From positions 40,638-104,637 of the forward strand of contig NZ_CAJLKP010000014.1 of the NCBI RefSeq assembly GCF_905207245.1: DNA of 64,000 bases. Direction: 5' to 3'. Positions 35,509-44,148 of the stretch are shown here, piece after piece. How positions within the stretch are numbered: position 1 is the stretch's first letter; each line of letters opens with the position of its first letter. The translations under genes were made by a program, and so were the position numbers. The notes below the pieces were generated by a model. The model saw only the letters and a program-made list of their open reading frames with translations, did not search any database and was not told the origin of the DNA. This DNA comes from an uncultured Bacteroides sp. GTDB lineage: Bacteria; Bacteroidota; Bacteroidia; Bacteroidales; Bacteroidaceae.

Positions 35509-36849
35509 TTATTTCGTTGTCAGGGACAAGCCTTCTTCCACATAGATTTTAGTAGCCACGCCCACAGGAACCAGCACATAGCCGATACGCAGCGTGTCAT
35601 TGAGAAGCACGTTCTGGTTGGCGTCAATCGTCACCGCATAACCGGAAATCTCCTGTGCCGTCTGCATCTTGGCAAGCACGTCGGAAATCAATGTCCTGAA
35701 GGCGGTAATCTTGGAAGGTGCAAGCAGTCCGGTTGCCGGATTCACCATCAAGGGAGCGTTCACATAAGGCAGCAAGGCGGCGCGTACGGCACGGCGGGAC
35801 TTGTTGATGGTACGGTTCCGGGCAATCGTCCGGTAATCACCCGTGGAGCAGGTCTGGTCTTTGGAGAGGTAAATCCCGTTCTCCAGCCCGGCATACTTGA
35901 TCGGGAAGATGTATCCTTTCTCGTCCAGGTCATCCAGCAGTGTGGGGGATAGTGATTCATACAGGTTCGTACTGATGAACTCTTCCTGCGCCGTCTGGTT
36001 GATGTCACCGAAGCCCAGCTCAATGGCCTGGAAGTCGTCACTGAACAGGTTGAACTGCTTCACCCAGGCAATTGACTCATGTACGTTGGCGCGTGCCAAA
36101 CAGCCGAGTGCCGCACCGAGAACTCCTACGGGCGTATGGTTCTTATTGCATTTCTGCATGGTGGACACTGGTTCTGAATGTGCCTGCCCGAATACGACCG
36201 ATGTACGGCTGGATTCACAGATAGCGGTCGGGATTTTATTCAGGTCCACTTTCAGACCTTCCGCCGTATCGGCACCCGTGTTGGAACAGTTGGCTGCCAG
36301 GATGACGGAAAGCGGCTGGTTCTGTTCTGCCAAAGCCACCGCCTTGTCATTGATACCTTTGACGAGGTTCAGGTTATACTTTTCCTCGGCGCCGTTAAGC
36401 TTCCATTGCGGCTGTTCCGTCCAGATGCCGAGCTGGTTGATAGTACCGCCTGCCGCACGCTGCATGATATCCACCGCGTCCCAGCCGGCGGAACAGTCGG
36501 CGAACATCACATACAGCCTGCCGTTGCCGTCGATGTTGCCCGACAAACGGAAGAACTCGGAGATATGGTAGTACGGGATGCCGTGGAAGAAGTTCACGTT
36601 GTTCTCTTCGTCTTCGGTAGCCTTCACCCGCTGGATGATACCGAAATCTTTAATGGCCGATTTACGGCTAGTGACATAAAGCACGTCGTTGAGTTTGACG
36701 TTGTTCTCGTTATTCTTCCCGTAGCCGGCAGTAAAGAGTTCCGGTTGCAGGGACACGTCAAACAGCAACCCCGTAACTTTCTCGTTGCCGGTTGCCCCCG
36801 TGTAAGGGATATTGCCGTCCGTGTCCTTGATATATACGTTTCCTAACAT
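35509..36849 (-). CDS. tail sheath protein
   Basis: 446-aa sheath subunit of the contractile tail (DUF2586-like pattern). Begins MLGNVYIKDTDGNIPYTGAT; the central part VILAANCSNTGADTAEGLKV and the C-terminal NRTINKSRRAVRAALLPYVN, then GYAVTIDANQNVLLNDTLRI resemble known sheath folds in which the C-terminal domain faces the tube. The gene precedes the tube gene by 22 nt. Its presence proves a myovirus-type tail. Confidence 0.85.
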   Translation of the reverse strand: MLGNVYIKDTDGNIPYTGATGNEKVTGLLFDVSLQPELFTAGYGKNNENNVKLNDVLYVTSRKSAIKDFGIIQRVKATEDEENNVNFFHGIPYYHISEFFRLSGNIDGNGRLYVMFADCSAGWDAVDIMQRAAGGTINQLGIWTEQPQWKLNGAEEKYNLNLVKGINDKAVALAEQNQPLSVILAANCSNTGADTAEGLKVDLNKIPTAICESSRTSVVFGQAHSEPVSTMQKCNKNHTPVGVLGAALGCLARANVHESIAWVKQFNLFSDDFQAIELGFGDINQTAQEEFISTNLYESLSPTLLDDLDEKGYIFPIKYAGLENGIYLSKDQTCSTGDYRTIARNRTINKSRRAVRAALLPYVNAPLMVNPATGLLAPSKITAFRTLISDVLAKMQTAQEISGYAVTIDANQNVLLNDTLRIGYVLVPVGVATKIYVEEGLSLTTK

Positions 36850-36868
36850 GGATGTTCAGATTTAAGGG

Positions 36869-37126
36869 TTAAGGTTGGATGAAATAAGGATTCTTGTAGA
36901 GGGTGGCCATTTCACGCAGGTGCTCCGGTGTGTCCGGGGCATAGACGCCGCCCTGTTTGTCTACATACAGTTGCTCATAATTCGGAAACGCCTGCAATAC
37001 GGAAAGTACGTATGCCTCCGGTTTGGGTTCGGTTTTGGGTTCGTTTTTGGTTACGGTTTCCGGCTTGGTTACTTCCGGTTCCTGTACGGTGGTAAGTTCT
37101 CCTTCCGGTTTGATTTGTTTTGCCAT
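36869..37126 (-). CDS. small Pro/Glu/Thr-rich protein, 85 aa
   Basis: N-terminal half is a low-complexity PET repeat (PEVTKPETVTKNEPKTEPKP); C-terminal half AYVLSVLQAFPNYEQLYVDK ends with YKNPYFIQP and looks folded. The reading frame could begin 2 codons earlier at TTG; ATG 37126 is the natural start. Encoded between capsid and sheath genes. Possibly a head-decoration or neck protein; no family recognised. Confidence 0.65.
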   Translation of the reverse strand: MAKQIKPEGELTTVQEPEVTKPETVTKNEPKTEPKPEAYVLSVLQAFPNYEQLYVDKQGGVYAPDTPEHLREMATLYKNPYFIQP

Positions 37127-37149
37127 AGTCAAGGGTAAGGTTTAAGGTT

Positions 37150-37183
37150 TTAAAAAAGGGGAACAGGTCATTCCTATTCCCCT
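37150..37183 (-). terminator. intrinsic terminator after major capsid gene
   Basis: On the minus strand AGGGGAATAGG..CC..TTCCCCT folds as a 7-bp closed stem, followed by TTTTTTAAAA. It separates the abundant capsid transcript from the sheath unit. Confidence 0.65.
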
Positions 37184-37207
37184 GCCATAGAGTTAAGAGT
37201 AAGGTTG

Positions 37208-38272
37208 TCAGGCTGTAGGCGTCTTCTTGTAAGCGGTGTGTACTACAATCTCTGCGGGACGTACGATGTTCACGTCCATTTTCATACGCATCTGGAAGAA
37301 GAACAGCTCCGAGTTGCTTTGCAGGCGGTCCACTTTCAACACTTCCGTGTCGTTCGCGTAATCCACACCCATCCACAAGTTCGAGTCCATGCCGGTAGTG
37401 AACTCTCCCAGGACAATTGTATGCTCGGGGATGCCTACCAGCGGAAGGATGCGTTTTCCCTTGAAGCGGTAACGGTTGATTTCCGTATTTTCGGAGTACT
37501 TCACCATCTTGTCACTGACATACTGGTCGTATGCATCCCACTGTTCGAAATTCATTACAAATGTAAGTCCGGCCTTCTTGCGGATCTGCTTGGGACATTT
37601 CTTCCACATACCGTAGAGCGCTTTTTCCACGGCTGCCCCGTCCGGAAGTTCGGTATTGCCCGCAAGCACACACTGACCGCCCGCGATGGTTTCCTTGTCG
37701 GTGGCGTTGATGTTGTCGATGATGCGCTTGACCACTCCGTCAAAGTACTTCTCCTTGTTCCTGCCGATGATGATGGAATCTGCCGGACAGGTAATCCCCG
37801 CTGCCGCTGAACCGCCTTTGGCACTTGTCCAGATAGCGTTACCGATGTACTCATTCTTTTTGTCAATCAGTAGGCGCAGCATCGTGGCCTGAATCTTCGG
37901 GTCGAGCTCACGGAAGACGAGGTTACCTTCGGGTTGTGCGAATTTCCAATACTTCTCGTAGTCGCGAGGGTTAAATTCGAGATACACCATGAAATCCTGC
38001 GGAATCAGGTAGCGCTCTGTAAATTCGTACTCATTCTCCCCGTTTTCGCCCTTGGCACCGTGACTGCTGGTGGGGGTGGGAACATTGTCCTGGATGATAT
38101 CGCCCAGACGGATGCTGGGCAAGGTGTATTTGTGCTGGATACCGCTCTTGATGTGTATCAGCCCCTCTTTAAAGGTATCGTTTCCCTGCGCGGTATAGGT
38201 GAGCAAGTCTTCGAGTACTTCACCGTTGTAGCCGTTCTGGAGAAAGGAAACCGTATTAGCTGCTTCTGCCAT
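37208..38272 (-). CDS. major capsid protein
   Basis: 354-aa protein immediately downstream of the protease/scaffold gene and followed by a terminator. It begins MAEAANTVSFLQNGYNGEVL, with a central acidic arm (GAKGENGENEYEFTERY), E-loop-like segment and a C-terminal axial-type region (GMDSNLWMGVDYANDTEVLK, then NIVRPAEIVVHTAY). The frame, length and order (portal, Mu F-like, protease/scaffold, capsid, sheath) fit an HK97-fold capsid. No N-terminal delta domain is apparent because scaffold is fused to the protease. Confidence 0.82.
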   Translation of the reverse strand: MAEAANTVSFLQNGYNGEVLEDLLTYTAQGNDTFKEGLIHIKSGIQHKYTLPSIRLGDIIQDNVPTPTSSHGAKGENGENEYEFTERYLIPQDFMVYLEFNPRDYEKYWKFAQPEGNLVFRELDPKIQATMLRLLIDKKNEYIGNAIWTSAKGGSAAAGITCPADSIIIGRNKEKYFDGVVKRIIDNINATDKETIAGGQCVLAGNTELPDGAAVEKALYGMWKKCPKQIRKKAGLTFVMNFEQWDAYDQYVSDKMVKYSENTEINRYRFKGKRILPLVGIPEHTIVLGEFTTGMDSNLWMGVDYANDTEVLKVDRLQSNSELFFFQMRMKMDVNIVRPAEIVVHTAYKKTPTA

Positions 38273-38314
38273 GTTTTATAGTTTTAAGGTTTAGGTTAAT
38301 GGGATAATGGGTTG

Positions 38315-39553
38315 TCAGGACATCTTCTTGAACTCGAAGCTCTCACCGACAACGGCGTTCACTTTTTCCGCCATCTTCTCTTCCGCTGTCTTGGCTGCCG
38401 TCTTAGCCGCCTGCACATTGTCCGGATCGGTGGCAATCTCATGGGTGATCTTCTCACGGGCGGGGATGGATGCCAGTGTCTTTTCGGCCAGTTCGTAATT
38501 GGAGCCCGCCATTTCCACCCATTGCTCCTTGTTCTCTTTTTCAATCTTGCCCGCTGTGACGGCATCTTCGACAAGCTTGTCGATACGCGCTTTCTTTTCA
38601 TCGGCTTCTTTCTTTTCAAATACGCTCAGTTTGGCTACCGTCTCGGCCAGGTCCTTTTGCAGGTTGCCGATGCTGGCGTCCTTGCCGGCAATCACTGTCT
38701 GCGCGTCCGTCAGTTTACGGTTGGCCTCGGTAAGGGACGCTTCCACGTTCATCAGCGCGGAGATACGCGACATGACATCCGTTACCTCGAATTTGTCCTT
38801 GATGCCCAGGCTTGCCGCCACCGCACCCAGTTCAAAAGGAATGGTTCTTTCTTCGTTCATAGTATTCAGGTTAATGTTCTGTTGTGCAGGAGTAGGATGG
38901 TTACCGGCTTCTGCGGTTATTTTGCTCATTACGTTCTGGATATCCCCTGCGTCTTCCAGCCCCGAAATGCTGTTCTTTACTTTCTCACAGAGCTGGGGGC
39001 TGGTGTGCAGGATGTTCTTTTCCGGTATGATACCGGCACTGACTGCCAGTGATGCATCAAAGTAGGTACCGTCCTTCCCGGTTTCCCCCGCCATGATACT
39101 TTGCACTTGTTCGGCAGTAAGGGAAAAACGTTTGCGGTAAATCGTTTCAATCTGCCGGGTGAACGCCTTGACAAGCTCCGAGGCTTCTCCTTCTTCCGCT
39201 GACGGCAAGAACGGATTGTGAATCATAAGAATAGAATAGTCACGCATCAGGGAGCGTTTTCCGGCTGCCCAGAGTACCGAGCCCATGCTCGCCGCCATGC
39301 CCTCGATGACACACTCGGTGTCTATGGTGGAGTTCTGAATGGTGGCATAAGTTGTCATACCGTGCAAAACGGAGCCGCCCTCGCTGTTAATCAGCACTCT
39401 GATAAGCGACGGGCGGATGACCGTTTCGAGGTACTCGAACTCTTCATTGAACCGCGCCGTGGACTGGGCGGTCACCTTGCCGAAGAACCGGATGGATGCC
39501 GCCTCGCCGGGCCTGGCTTCTCCGGTAACAAGTTGAAGGTCGTTGATATTCAT
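38315..39553 (-). CDS. ClpP-type head maturation protease fused to scaffold
   Basis: 412-aa two-part protein. Residues 20-180 have a ClpP/SppA serine protease fold: IRVLINSEGGSV, then EGMAASMGSVLWAAGKRS with nucleophile Ser89, and ILMIHNPF with His112. Residues 240-412 are a charged coiled coil (EASLTEANRKLTDAQTVIAG to KTAAKTAEEKMAEKVNAVVG), typical of a scaffold that fills the procapsid and is then degraded. The linker (about 185-230) is Pro/Asn rich. A CCTATAC motif lies upstream. Confidence 0.88.
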   Translation of the reverse strand: MNINDLQLVTGEARPGEAASIRFFGKVTAQSTARFNEEFEYLETVIRPSLIRVLINSEGGSVLHGMTTYATIQNSTIDTECVIEGMAASMGSVLWAAGKRSLMRDYSILMIHNPFLPSAEEGEASELVKAFTRQIETIYRKRFSLTAEQVQSIMAGETGKDGTYFDASLAVSAGIIPEKNILHTSPQLCEKVKNSISGLEDAGDIQNVMSKITAEAGNHPTPAQQNINLNTMNEERTIPFELGAVAASLGIKDKFEVTDVMSRISALMNVEASLTEANRKLTDAQTVIAGKDASIGNLQKDLAETVAKLSVFEKKEADEKKARIDKLVEDAVTAGKIEKENKEQWVEMAGSNYELAEKTLASIPAREKITHEIATDPDNVQAAKTAAKTAEEKMAEKVNAVVGESFEFKKMS

Positions 39554-39584
39554 AGTTCAGGTTAAGGTCGGTTTAGTTTAGGCT

Positions 39585-39603
39585 TTTTCCAAGTATAGGA
39601 GTA
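39585..39603 (-). promoter_or_regulatory. CCTATWC late motif upstream of protease/scaffold gene
   Basis: Minus strand ACTCCTATACTTGGAAAA, 32-50 nt before ATG 39553; nearly the same as the copy upstream of the tail chaperone. Confidence 0.5.
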
Positions 39604-39621
39604 TTAGGCACAAAGAGTTTA

Positions 39622-40341
39622 TTATCTGTTTTCCAACCTTTCACCGGCACCTGTAAAGCCGGAAACCTCGCCGTAGCCAGGTGTCTTGTGGTTACCGTGG
39701 TTCTCTTCATCGTGCTTCGGCGCGTCATCGTGGTTGGTGAATGGTGGCATGACCACGTACCTCTCCACCCATTTGCGGTATTTCCAGGCGGAAGACTCCC
39801 TGAACCATACCTCGTAATCCACCCAGTAAGCTTGCAGCATATTCGAGGTGGTCGGCATGTCGAAATATAGAAGGTTGCAGCGTTCGTTCAGGGCAGGCTC
39901 GTAACTTTTAGCGTCCTGAATAGCCACATTGATACGCTGGAAGATACGGAAAGGCTCGCACTCCATCCCGTCATCACTGTTGTTCAGATTGTTCAGGATG
40001 AACCTGATACGCATCGTCGCCCTGCCTTCCCCGAGCCGTTGCTGTTGCACCAGATAGCGGACGTTGGTAAAATGGATGAATACAGCCGGGAACGCCGTCT
40101 CGTATTCCATATTGTCGGAGCGGATAATCCGTTCAAACTGCCCGTTGTCCATCCGGATTGTTTTGAAGTAAGGGGGACTTACAGGGTTTTCCGGGTTCTC
40201 ACGCAGGGTGAGCAAGGTCCGGCGTACCGCTTCGTACATATTCACAAAAGGGTTTTCCGATACCTCTTCCGGGATAACAACCTCTTTTCCGACGGGAATA
40301 ACCTCTGTGGTGTCTTTCTTGGTTTCTTTGTCTTTTATCAT
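39622..40341 (-). CDS. head-tail connector or neck protein, 239 aa (tentative)
   Basis: Hypothetical protein with charged, Lys/Asp-rich N-terminus (MIKDKETKKDTTEVIPVGKE) and a His/Asn-rich tail (TNHDDAPKHDEENHGNHKTP). The middle section YAVFIHFTNVRYLVQQ-like strands with RATMRIRFILNNL is compatible with small connector domains. The gene lies between morphogenesis genes and protease. Overlaps the upstream gene by 4 nt. The role is inferred from order only. Confidence 0.6.
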   Translation of the reverse strand: MIKDKETKKDTTEVIPVGKEVVIPEEVSENPFVNMYEAVRRTLLTLRENPENPVSPPYFKTIRMDNGQFERIIRSDNMEYETAFPAVFIHFTNVRYLVQQQRLGEGRATMRIRFILNNLNNSDDGMECEPFRIFQRINVAIQDAKSYEPALNERCNLLYFDMPTTSNMLQAYWVDYEVWFRESSAWKYRKWVERYVVMPPFTNHDDAPKHDEENHGNHKTPGYGEVSGFTGAGERLENR

Positions 40342-40907
40342 GGGAATTTCTTGAAGATGATAGGTACGTAATGTTCATGGATATAGTCATCCAGCCTGTC
40401 GGAAAAACCGATGAACTGCCGTTGGACGGGCTTGCGGGTGGAGTATTGGTTCACGGTATAAGGGGTGAGCTTCTCATCGGTGTTGTGAATGGCCGCATAC
40501 CCTTTGCCTTTCCTGTTGCGCCCTCTCTTTCCTTTCTCCACGAAGCTTTCTTCATTGGTTTCTATCTCATAAACATACTGCCTTTTGAAGCCGAACTCAT
40601 GCATCTTCATCAGGGAGCCGTGGTCTTTGTCTTTCAAAACGCCCTCGATGCTCTCTTTCAGCTTGCCCGTGTCAATCATAACGGGGTGGGTAAACTTCTT
40701 GCCCCATTTGGAGGTACGTGTCTGCCAACGGTTGCCACTGGCATAGAACCCACCCTGTGCGAAGGACATCCGGAAGAAACGCCGGGAGAAGGCACCGGCT
40801 GTGGTGGCGAACTCCGAGGCGTTGTAAGCCAGCCGGCTCGTCAGGGATTGTCTGCCGGGCGCCGGGACCCACTGCGCACAAAATTCTGCAAGGCTTATTT
40901 CCGACAT
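40338..40907 (-). CDS. virion morphogenesis / tail completion protein, 189 aa
   Basis: Starts MSEISLAEFCAQWVPAPGRQ; contains RFFRMSFAQGGFYASGNRWQ followed by TRTSKWGKKFTHPVMIDTGK and LKESIEG, a pattern (small basic protein, LxxTGxLxxSI) found in Mu gpG/P2 gpS-type tail completion proteins. C-terminal region is rich in Arg/Lys. It probably acts at the head-tail joint. Overlaps both neighbours, so it is part of the morphogenesis operon. Confidence 0.65.
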   Translation of the reverse strand: MSEISLAEFCAQWVPAPGRQSLTSRLAYNASEFATTAGAFSRRFFRMSFAQGGFYASGNRWQTRTSKWGKKFTHPVMIDTGKLKESIEGVLKDKDHGSLMKMHEFGFKRQYVYEIETNEESFVEKGKRGRNRKGKGYAAIHNTDEKLTPYTVNQYSTRKPVQRQFIGFSDRLDDYIHEHYVPIIFKKFP

Positions 40908-41728
40908 AGGAGTTTGTTTTTTAGTTTTCGTATGATTGTCTGTACCTTCCGGTTCTTTCTGAAGGCGGAAGTAAAATAAGGGTGAGATTCCGAGAAGATT
41001 CTGCCTTTCATTGCCAGGCTTTCCGCAAAGACCGGATTAACCTTCTTCCGGTAATCAGCGTCAGTCTTCAGGGAAGCGGAAACAAAAACTTCATTGCCGT
41101 CTGAAAGCAGGTAGCACCGGCATCTCCAGTCAATAGGCGGGATAAGGTCTGAGGGGAAATTGCTCTTAGTGAAAGTAAGCCCTTCGAGGACCTGATGGCT
41201 CTCCCGCACCCGTTCGTCACCCTGTGTCATATAGGTAATCAATGCATCGGAAGACTGGTCTATCCACCATCCGGCTATTCCGGCAGCAAACAGTACCTGT
41301 TCGTTTTCTGTTTCCGCATACGTCAGGTTATACTTTTCACAGATGCCTTCGTAATCCTCAAAGCCTTCATCTTCTGAATATTTGAGAATATCATCCATCA
41401 TGGCATATTCTTCTGCCGCTGCAAACTCCACAAGGTTGTCGATGGCGGCTACCAATATGTCCCGCTTCTCCTTGCCCTGTAAAGTGGTGAAGTCGTTATG
41501 GTTCCTCAATAGTTCCAGCGCCCTGTCAAAGTCCATTTTCAGACCTTCCAGTACGCGGGAGTAAAGGGAAGCGGTACGCAGCATGATGATCTCTTCCATG
41601 ATATGCCATGATTCGGCGCTGTCTTCCAGTGAATCCATCAGGCGACGGAAGACGGCAAGGATAAGCGGGTATTCCTCCTTCGCCCCGTCTTCTTTCAACT
41701 CGATTCGGGCGGCGGATACGTTCTCCAT
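40895..41728 (-). CDS. Mu F-like head morphogenesis protein
   Basis: 277-aa minor head protein of the Mu gpF/SPP1 gp7 family. The diagnostic segment is TYMTQGDERVRESHQVLEGL, then SNFPSDLIPPIDWRCRCYLL: the D-x-x-V-R-x-x-H and final CRC motif are hallmark. The N-terminal helical half carries paired acidic stretches. It normally associates with the portal and enters the capsid. It follows the portal gene by 20 nt. Confidence 0.85.
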   Translation of the reverse strand: MENVSAARIELKEDGAKEEYPLILAVFRRLMDSLEDSAESWHIMEEIIMLRTASLYSRVLEGLKMDFDRALELLRNHNDFTTLQGKEKRDILVAAIDNLVEFAAAEEYAMMDDILKYSEDEGFEDYEGICEKYNLTYAETENEQVLFAAGIAGWWIDQSSDALITYMTQGDERVRESHQVLEGLTFTKSNFPSDLIPPIDWRCRCYLLSDGNEVFVSASLKTDADYRKKVNPVFAESLAMKGRIFSESHPYFTSAFRKNRKVQTIIRKLKNKLLCRK

Positions 41729-41748
41729 GTCGGGGAGCGGGTTCCCGC

Positions 41749-43089
41749 TTAGTCGCTCCCCATCAGAAAAGACGCCACGTCGCTGCTTCGTCCGTGACCG
41801 TACCTGCGATAATACTCTTCCTCGGACATGATGTGCCTGTCGTGGGTATTGCCTTTCTTCTCCTTGTCCATTCCCATATCCATTTCCAGTAGGTTCAGTT
41901 GCTTTCCCACAATGATACCGAACTCTTTCTCGATTTCGTCCGGAGCCACTTCATACTTGTCGGTAATCAGCCCGTAGAGCTTGATGCGGTCCTCGTTATT
42001 CATCTCGATGCGGTTGGAGTACTTGAACTCCAGACCGTCCCTGATATAGCCCATTGCCACCAGGCGCGGCAAGACCTCTTCGTTAAATATGTTTTCGATG
42101 TAGCGGCGATATACTTCAATACGCTCCCGGAAAATATCCTGATGCGCCTTGGTGGAACCGACATAGCTCTGCATCCCGCCCGCCATGGATTCGGAACCCA
42201 GAATCAGATTGGCTACCTCTTTATTGACGAACTCGATCAGGCTGGTGTAGATTTTCTCCGAGTTGGACATGGTGAAAGCCTTGATTTCGATTTCGTCTTC
42301 CAACCCTGTAACGACGACCTTGTTCTGGGCGGCGTTGGCAATCTCATTCGCCAGCCTTTTGCGGTCGGTGTTGCTTTCCGACACACTCTTTCCCACAATG
42401 ATGGGCTGCCCGTAGGTATGGCTGAAATTCACGTAGTTCGCCACGGTGAACTTCTTGGCAAGAATCAGGGGCGTAGTTGCCGAGAAAAGCCCTAAGTCAC
42501 CGGAATTGATAAGGATATAATTCCGGCGGTAAGTTCGGGAGTCCAGGTTCCAGTTCGGGAGCCAGATACCCTGGCGCTTGACGACCGTACGTTGCTCCGG
42601 AAGCACGTTACGCCTCTCGACGATGTTCACCTCCGCCAGCTTTCCCGTGCGGGAATCAACCTCCGGCATGATTTCAAGCAAGGTGTAGCCGTAGAGTTTG
42701 GCTTCCACGATGCCCCGGATGATCTTGTCAAACTGGGTGCCCTGGATTTTACGCGTCTCTTCCACGTCCTTGACATACTTTCCTTTCTCGTTCATGCGGG
42801 CCAGCATATAGCGGTCGCCGAGGATTTGTGATTCCAGTGTCTCAAGCACCGAGCGGATATGGGCGTCCTGTTGCAGGCAGGCGTCGTAAAGGTCAATCAA
42901 ACGGCTGCGGTCATCCAGCACCGTGCCCTGTACCACGTTTCCCCGGACGGATTTGTATCGGTTGTTGCGTTCGATCTCACGCACATATTCCTGTATGGTT
43001 TTCTTCGAGGTGCGGAAGATGCTTTCCAATAACTCGCGGTTAAACGAGCCTTCTGTGTTTACATGCATAGATTTAGAATTATTTAACAA
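41749..43089 (-). CDS. portal protein, DUF935 (Mu gp29-like)
   Basis: 446-aa portal. Pattern of DUF935 portals: DARIRSVLETLESQILG-like N-terminus (ACLQQDAHIRSVLETLESQI), VEAKLYGYTLLEIMPEVDSR, TYRRNYILINSGDLGLFSAT, the crown region YGQPIIVGKSVSESNTDRKR, and EFVNKEVANLILGSESMAGG before the wing/stem. The dodecameric ring would form the DNA channel and docking site for terminase. The first structural gene of the leftward late block, with a CCTATAC motif close upstream. Confidence 0.88.
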   Translation of the reverse strand: MLNNSKSMHVNTEGSFNRELLESIFRTSKKTIQEYVREIERNNRYKSVRGNVVQGTVLDDRSRLIDLYDACLQQDAHIRSVLETLESQILGDRYMLARMNEKGKYVKDVEETRKIQGTQFDKIIRGIVEAKLYGYTLLEIMPEVDSRTGKLAEVNIVERRNVLPEQRTVVKRQGIWLPNWNLDSRTYRRNYILINSGDLGLFSATTPLILAKKFTVANYVNFSHTYGQPIIVGKSVSESNTDRKRLANEIANAAQNKVVVTGLEDEIEIKAFTMSNSEKIYTSLIEFVNKEVANLILGSESMAGGMQSYVGSTKAHQDIFRERIEVYRRYIENIFNEEVLPRLVAMGYIRDGLEFKYSNRIEMNNEDRIKLYGLITDKYEVAPDEIEKEFGIIVGKQLNLLEMDMGMDKEKKGNTHDRHIMSEEEYYRRYGHGRSSDVASFLMGSD

Positions 43090-43100
43090 GGTATAGGGGA
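43088..43100 (-). promoter_or_regulatory. CCTATWC late motif upstream of portal
   Basis: Minus strand TCCCCTATACCTTGTTAAA touches the first codons' leader of the portal gene (start 43089), so the leader would be minimal if this is a promoter; alternatively the motif is a transcript element. Same core as at 39585 and 31093. Confidence 0.4.
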
Positions 43101-43310
43101 AGAATGGTTTTGAAAGTTTTCTTTACAAAATGAGTATTGATAGGTAGATTTTGTAAATACGACAGGTAAATCAATGTTTTAAGAGAAAATTTATATTTAC
43201 AGTAAATTGATTGTAAAAACAACGTTTAAAAGTTCGGAAATATCGCTTTAAATACCTCTGTAATCAGAATCAGACAATTTATAAGATGATTTTTTTAGCA
43301 AGTAAAGAGA

Positions 43311-43318
43311 TATATTTG
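43311..43318 (+). promoter_or_regulatory. Bacteroidota-type promoter for rightward genes
   Basis: TATATTTG matches TAnnTTTG. It lies 37 nt before ATG 43355 in the 265-nt divergent gap between the leftward portal gene and the rightward small genes. The -33 element is a poor match (TTTTTTAG). The rest of the gap is AT-rich without other clear signals. Confidence 0.5.
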
Positions 43319-43354
43319 TAGGATGTTATTTTTTAAATAATAATTTTTACAATT

Positions 43355-43771
43355 ATGACTAACGTAAAATCAGACTTTTCCCGGTATGAAATTCGCTACC
43401 GGGAATTTCCCGAACTGTTGTTTACGGTGCGGGGAGACGGATGCGAGTATTTTGACGCGTTTCTTTACATCAAGAACAAAGGCGACCCCGGCGTACATTC
43501 CGTACAAGGTTTCAGGATGGCGTTCGCACATTGGATTGATGCCGTCCGTGACGCATATTCACTTTCCGATAAAGATATGTTCATCACCGCCCCGAACGGG
43601 CACCAATTAATTGATTATGCCTTAGCCCTGCTGTTCGTCGCTTACATCGACTCCGCCTTCGGGGTGTATATGATGGAGCGCATGTCAGACATGTTACTCA
43701 GGGGTATCGTCCTATCGGATACCTTCTTAATCCTGATGGCTAAGGACCGATTATCGAAGGAACAACTATAA
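43355..43771 (+). CDS. hypothetical protein, 138 aa
   Basis: First gene of the rightward block. Sequence begins MTNVKSDFSRYEIRYREFPE; beta-rich N-terminal half followed by helical C-terminal half with a hydrophobic stretch (LIDYALALLFVAYIDSAFGV). No family recognised, and the hydrophobic stretch is too polar at its ends to call a membrane helix with confidence. Precedes another small gene by 17 nt. Confidence 0.7.
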   Translation: MTNVKSDFSRYEIRYREFPELLFTVRGDGCEYFDAFLYIKNKGDPGVHSVQGFRMAFAHWIDAVRDAYSLSDKDMFITAPNGHQLIDYALALLFVAYIDSAFGVYMMERMSDMLLRGIVLSDTFLILMAKDRLSKEQL

Positions 43772-43788
43772 TTTAATAGATAAAGAAA

Positions 43789-44148
43789 ATGGGTAATAAC
43801 TCGTTTAAGTCGGCTCAAAGGGTGCTGATTTTCGACGGGACAGGGAGATTTATATCCAGAGTCGGCTCCATGCAGGGTGCGTCCAAATTGACGTATGTCA
43901 AACCACAGTCAGTCTCGTTCGCCTGTTCAGGCAAGTATATCTCCGCCGGAGGTTTTTATTACAGACGCGAAAACAATAACGTCAAGCTGGAGGAAGAAGA
44001 CTGGGATAATCTCAGACTGGCCGAGTATGACAAGCTGTGCGGTGAGAAAAGGACTTACCACAGCCGTAAAGTGATGGCGAAAAAATATCAGGCCATCGCG
44101 GATAAACTAAATTCCCCCAAACCAAAAAAGAAAGGAAATAGGAAATGA
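43789..44148 (+). CDS. basic hypothetical protein, 119 aa
   Basis: Basic protein ending in KPKKKGNRK. It contains VGSMQGASKLTYVKPQSVSF, which resembles phage small DNA-binding proteins, but no helix-turn-helix is clear. The stop overlaps the ATG of the Bro/KilA-N gene (ATGA), so the two are translationally coupled, suggesting it works in the same early control step. Confidence 0.65.
   Translation: MGNNSFKSAQRVLIFDGTGRFISRVGSMQGASKLTYVKPQSVSFACSGKYISAGGFYYRRENNNVKLEEEDWDNLRLAEYDKLCGEKRTYHSRKVMAKKYQAIADKLNSPKPKKKGNRK

Noticed and set aside
35043..43089. Terminase in the head gene block
   Set aside because: No ATPase or nuclease motif between portal and sheath; the terminase must be outside the window.
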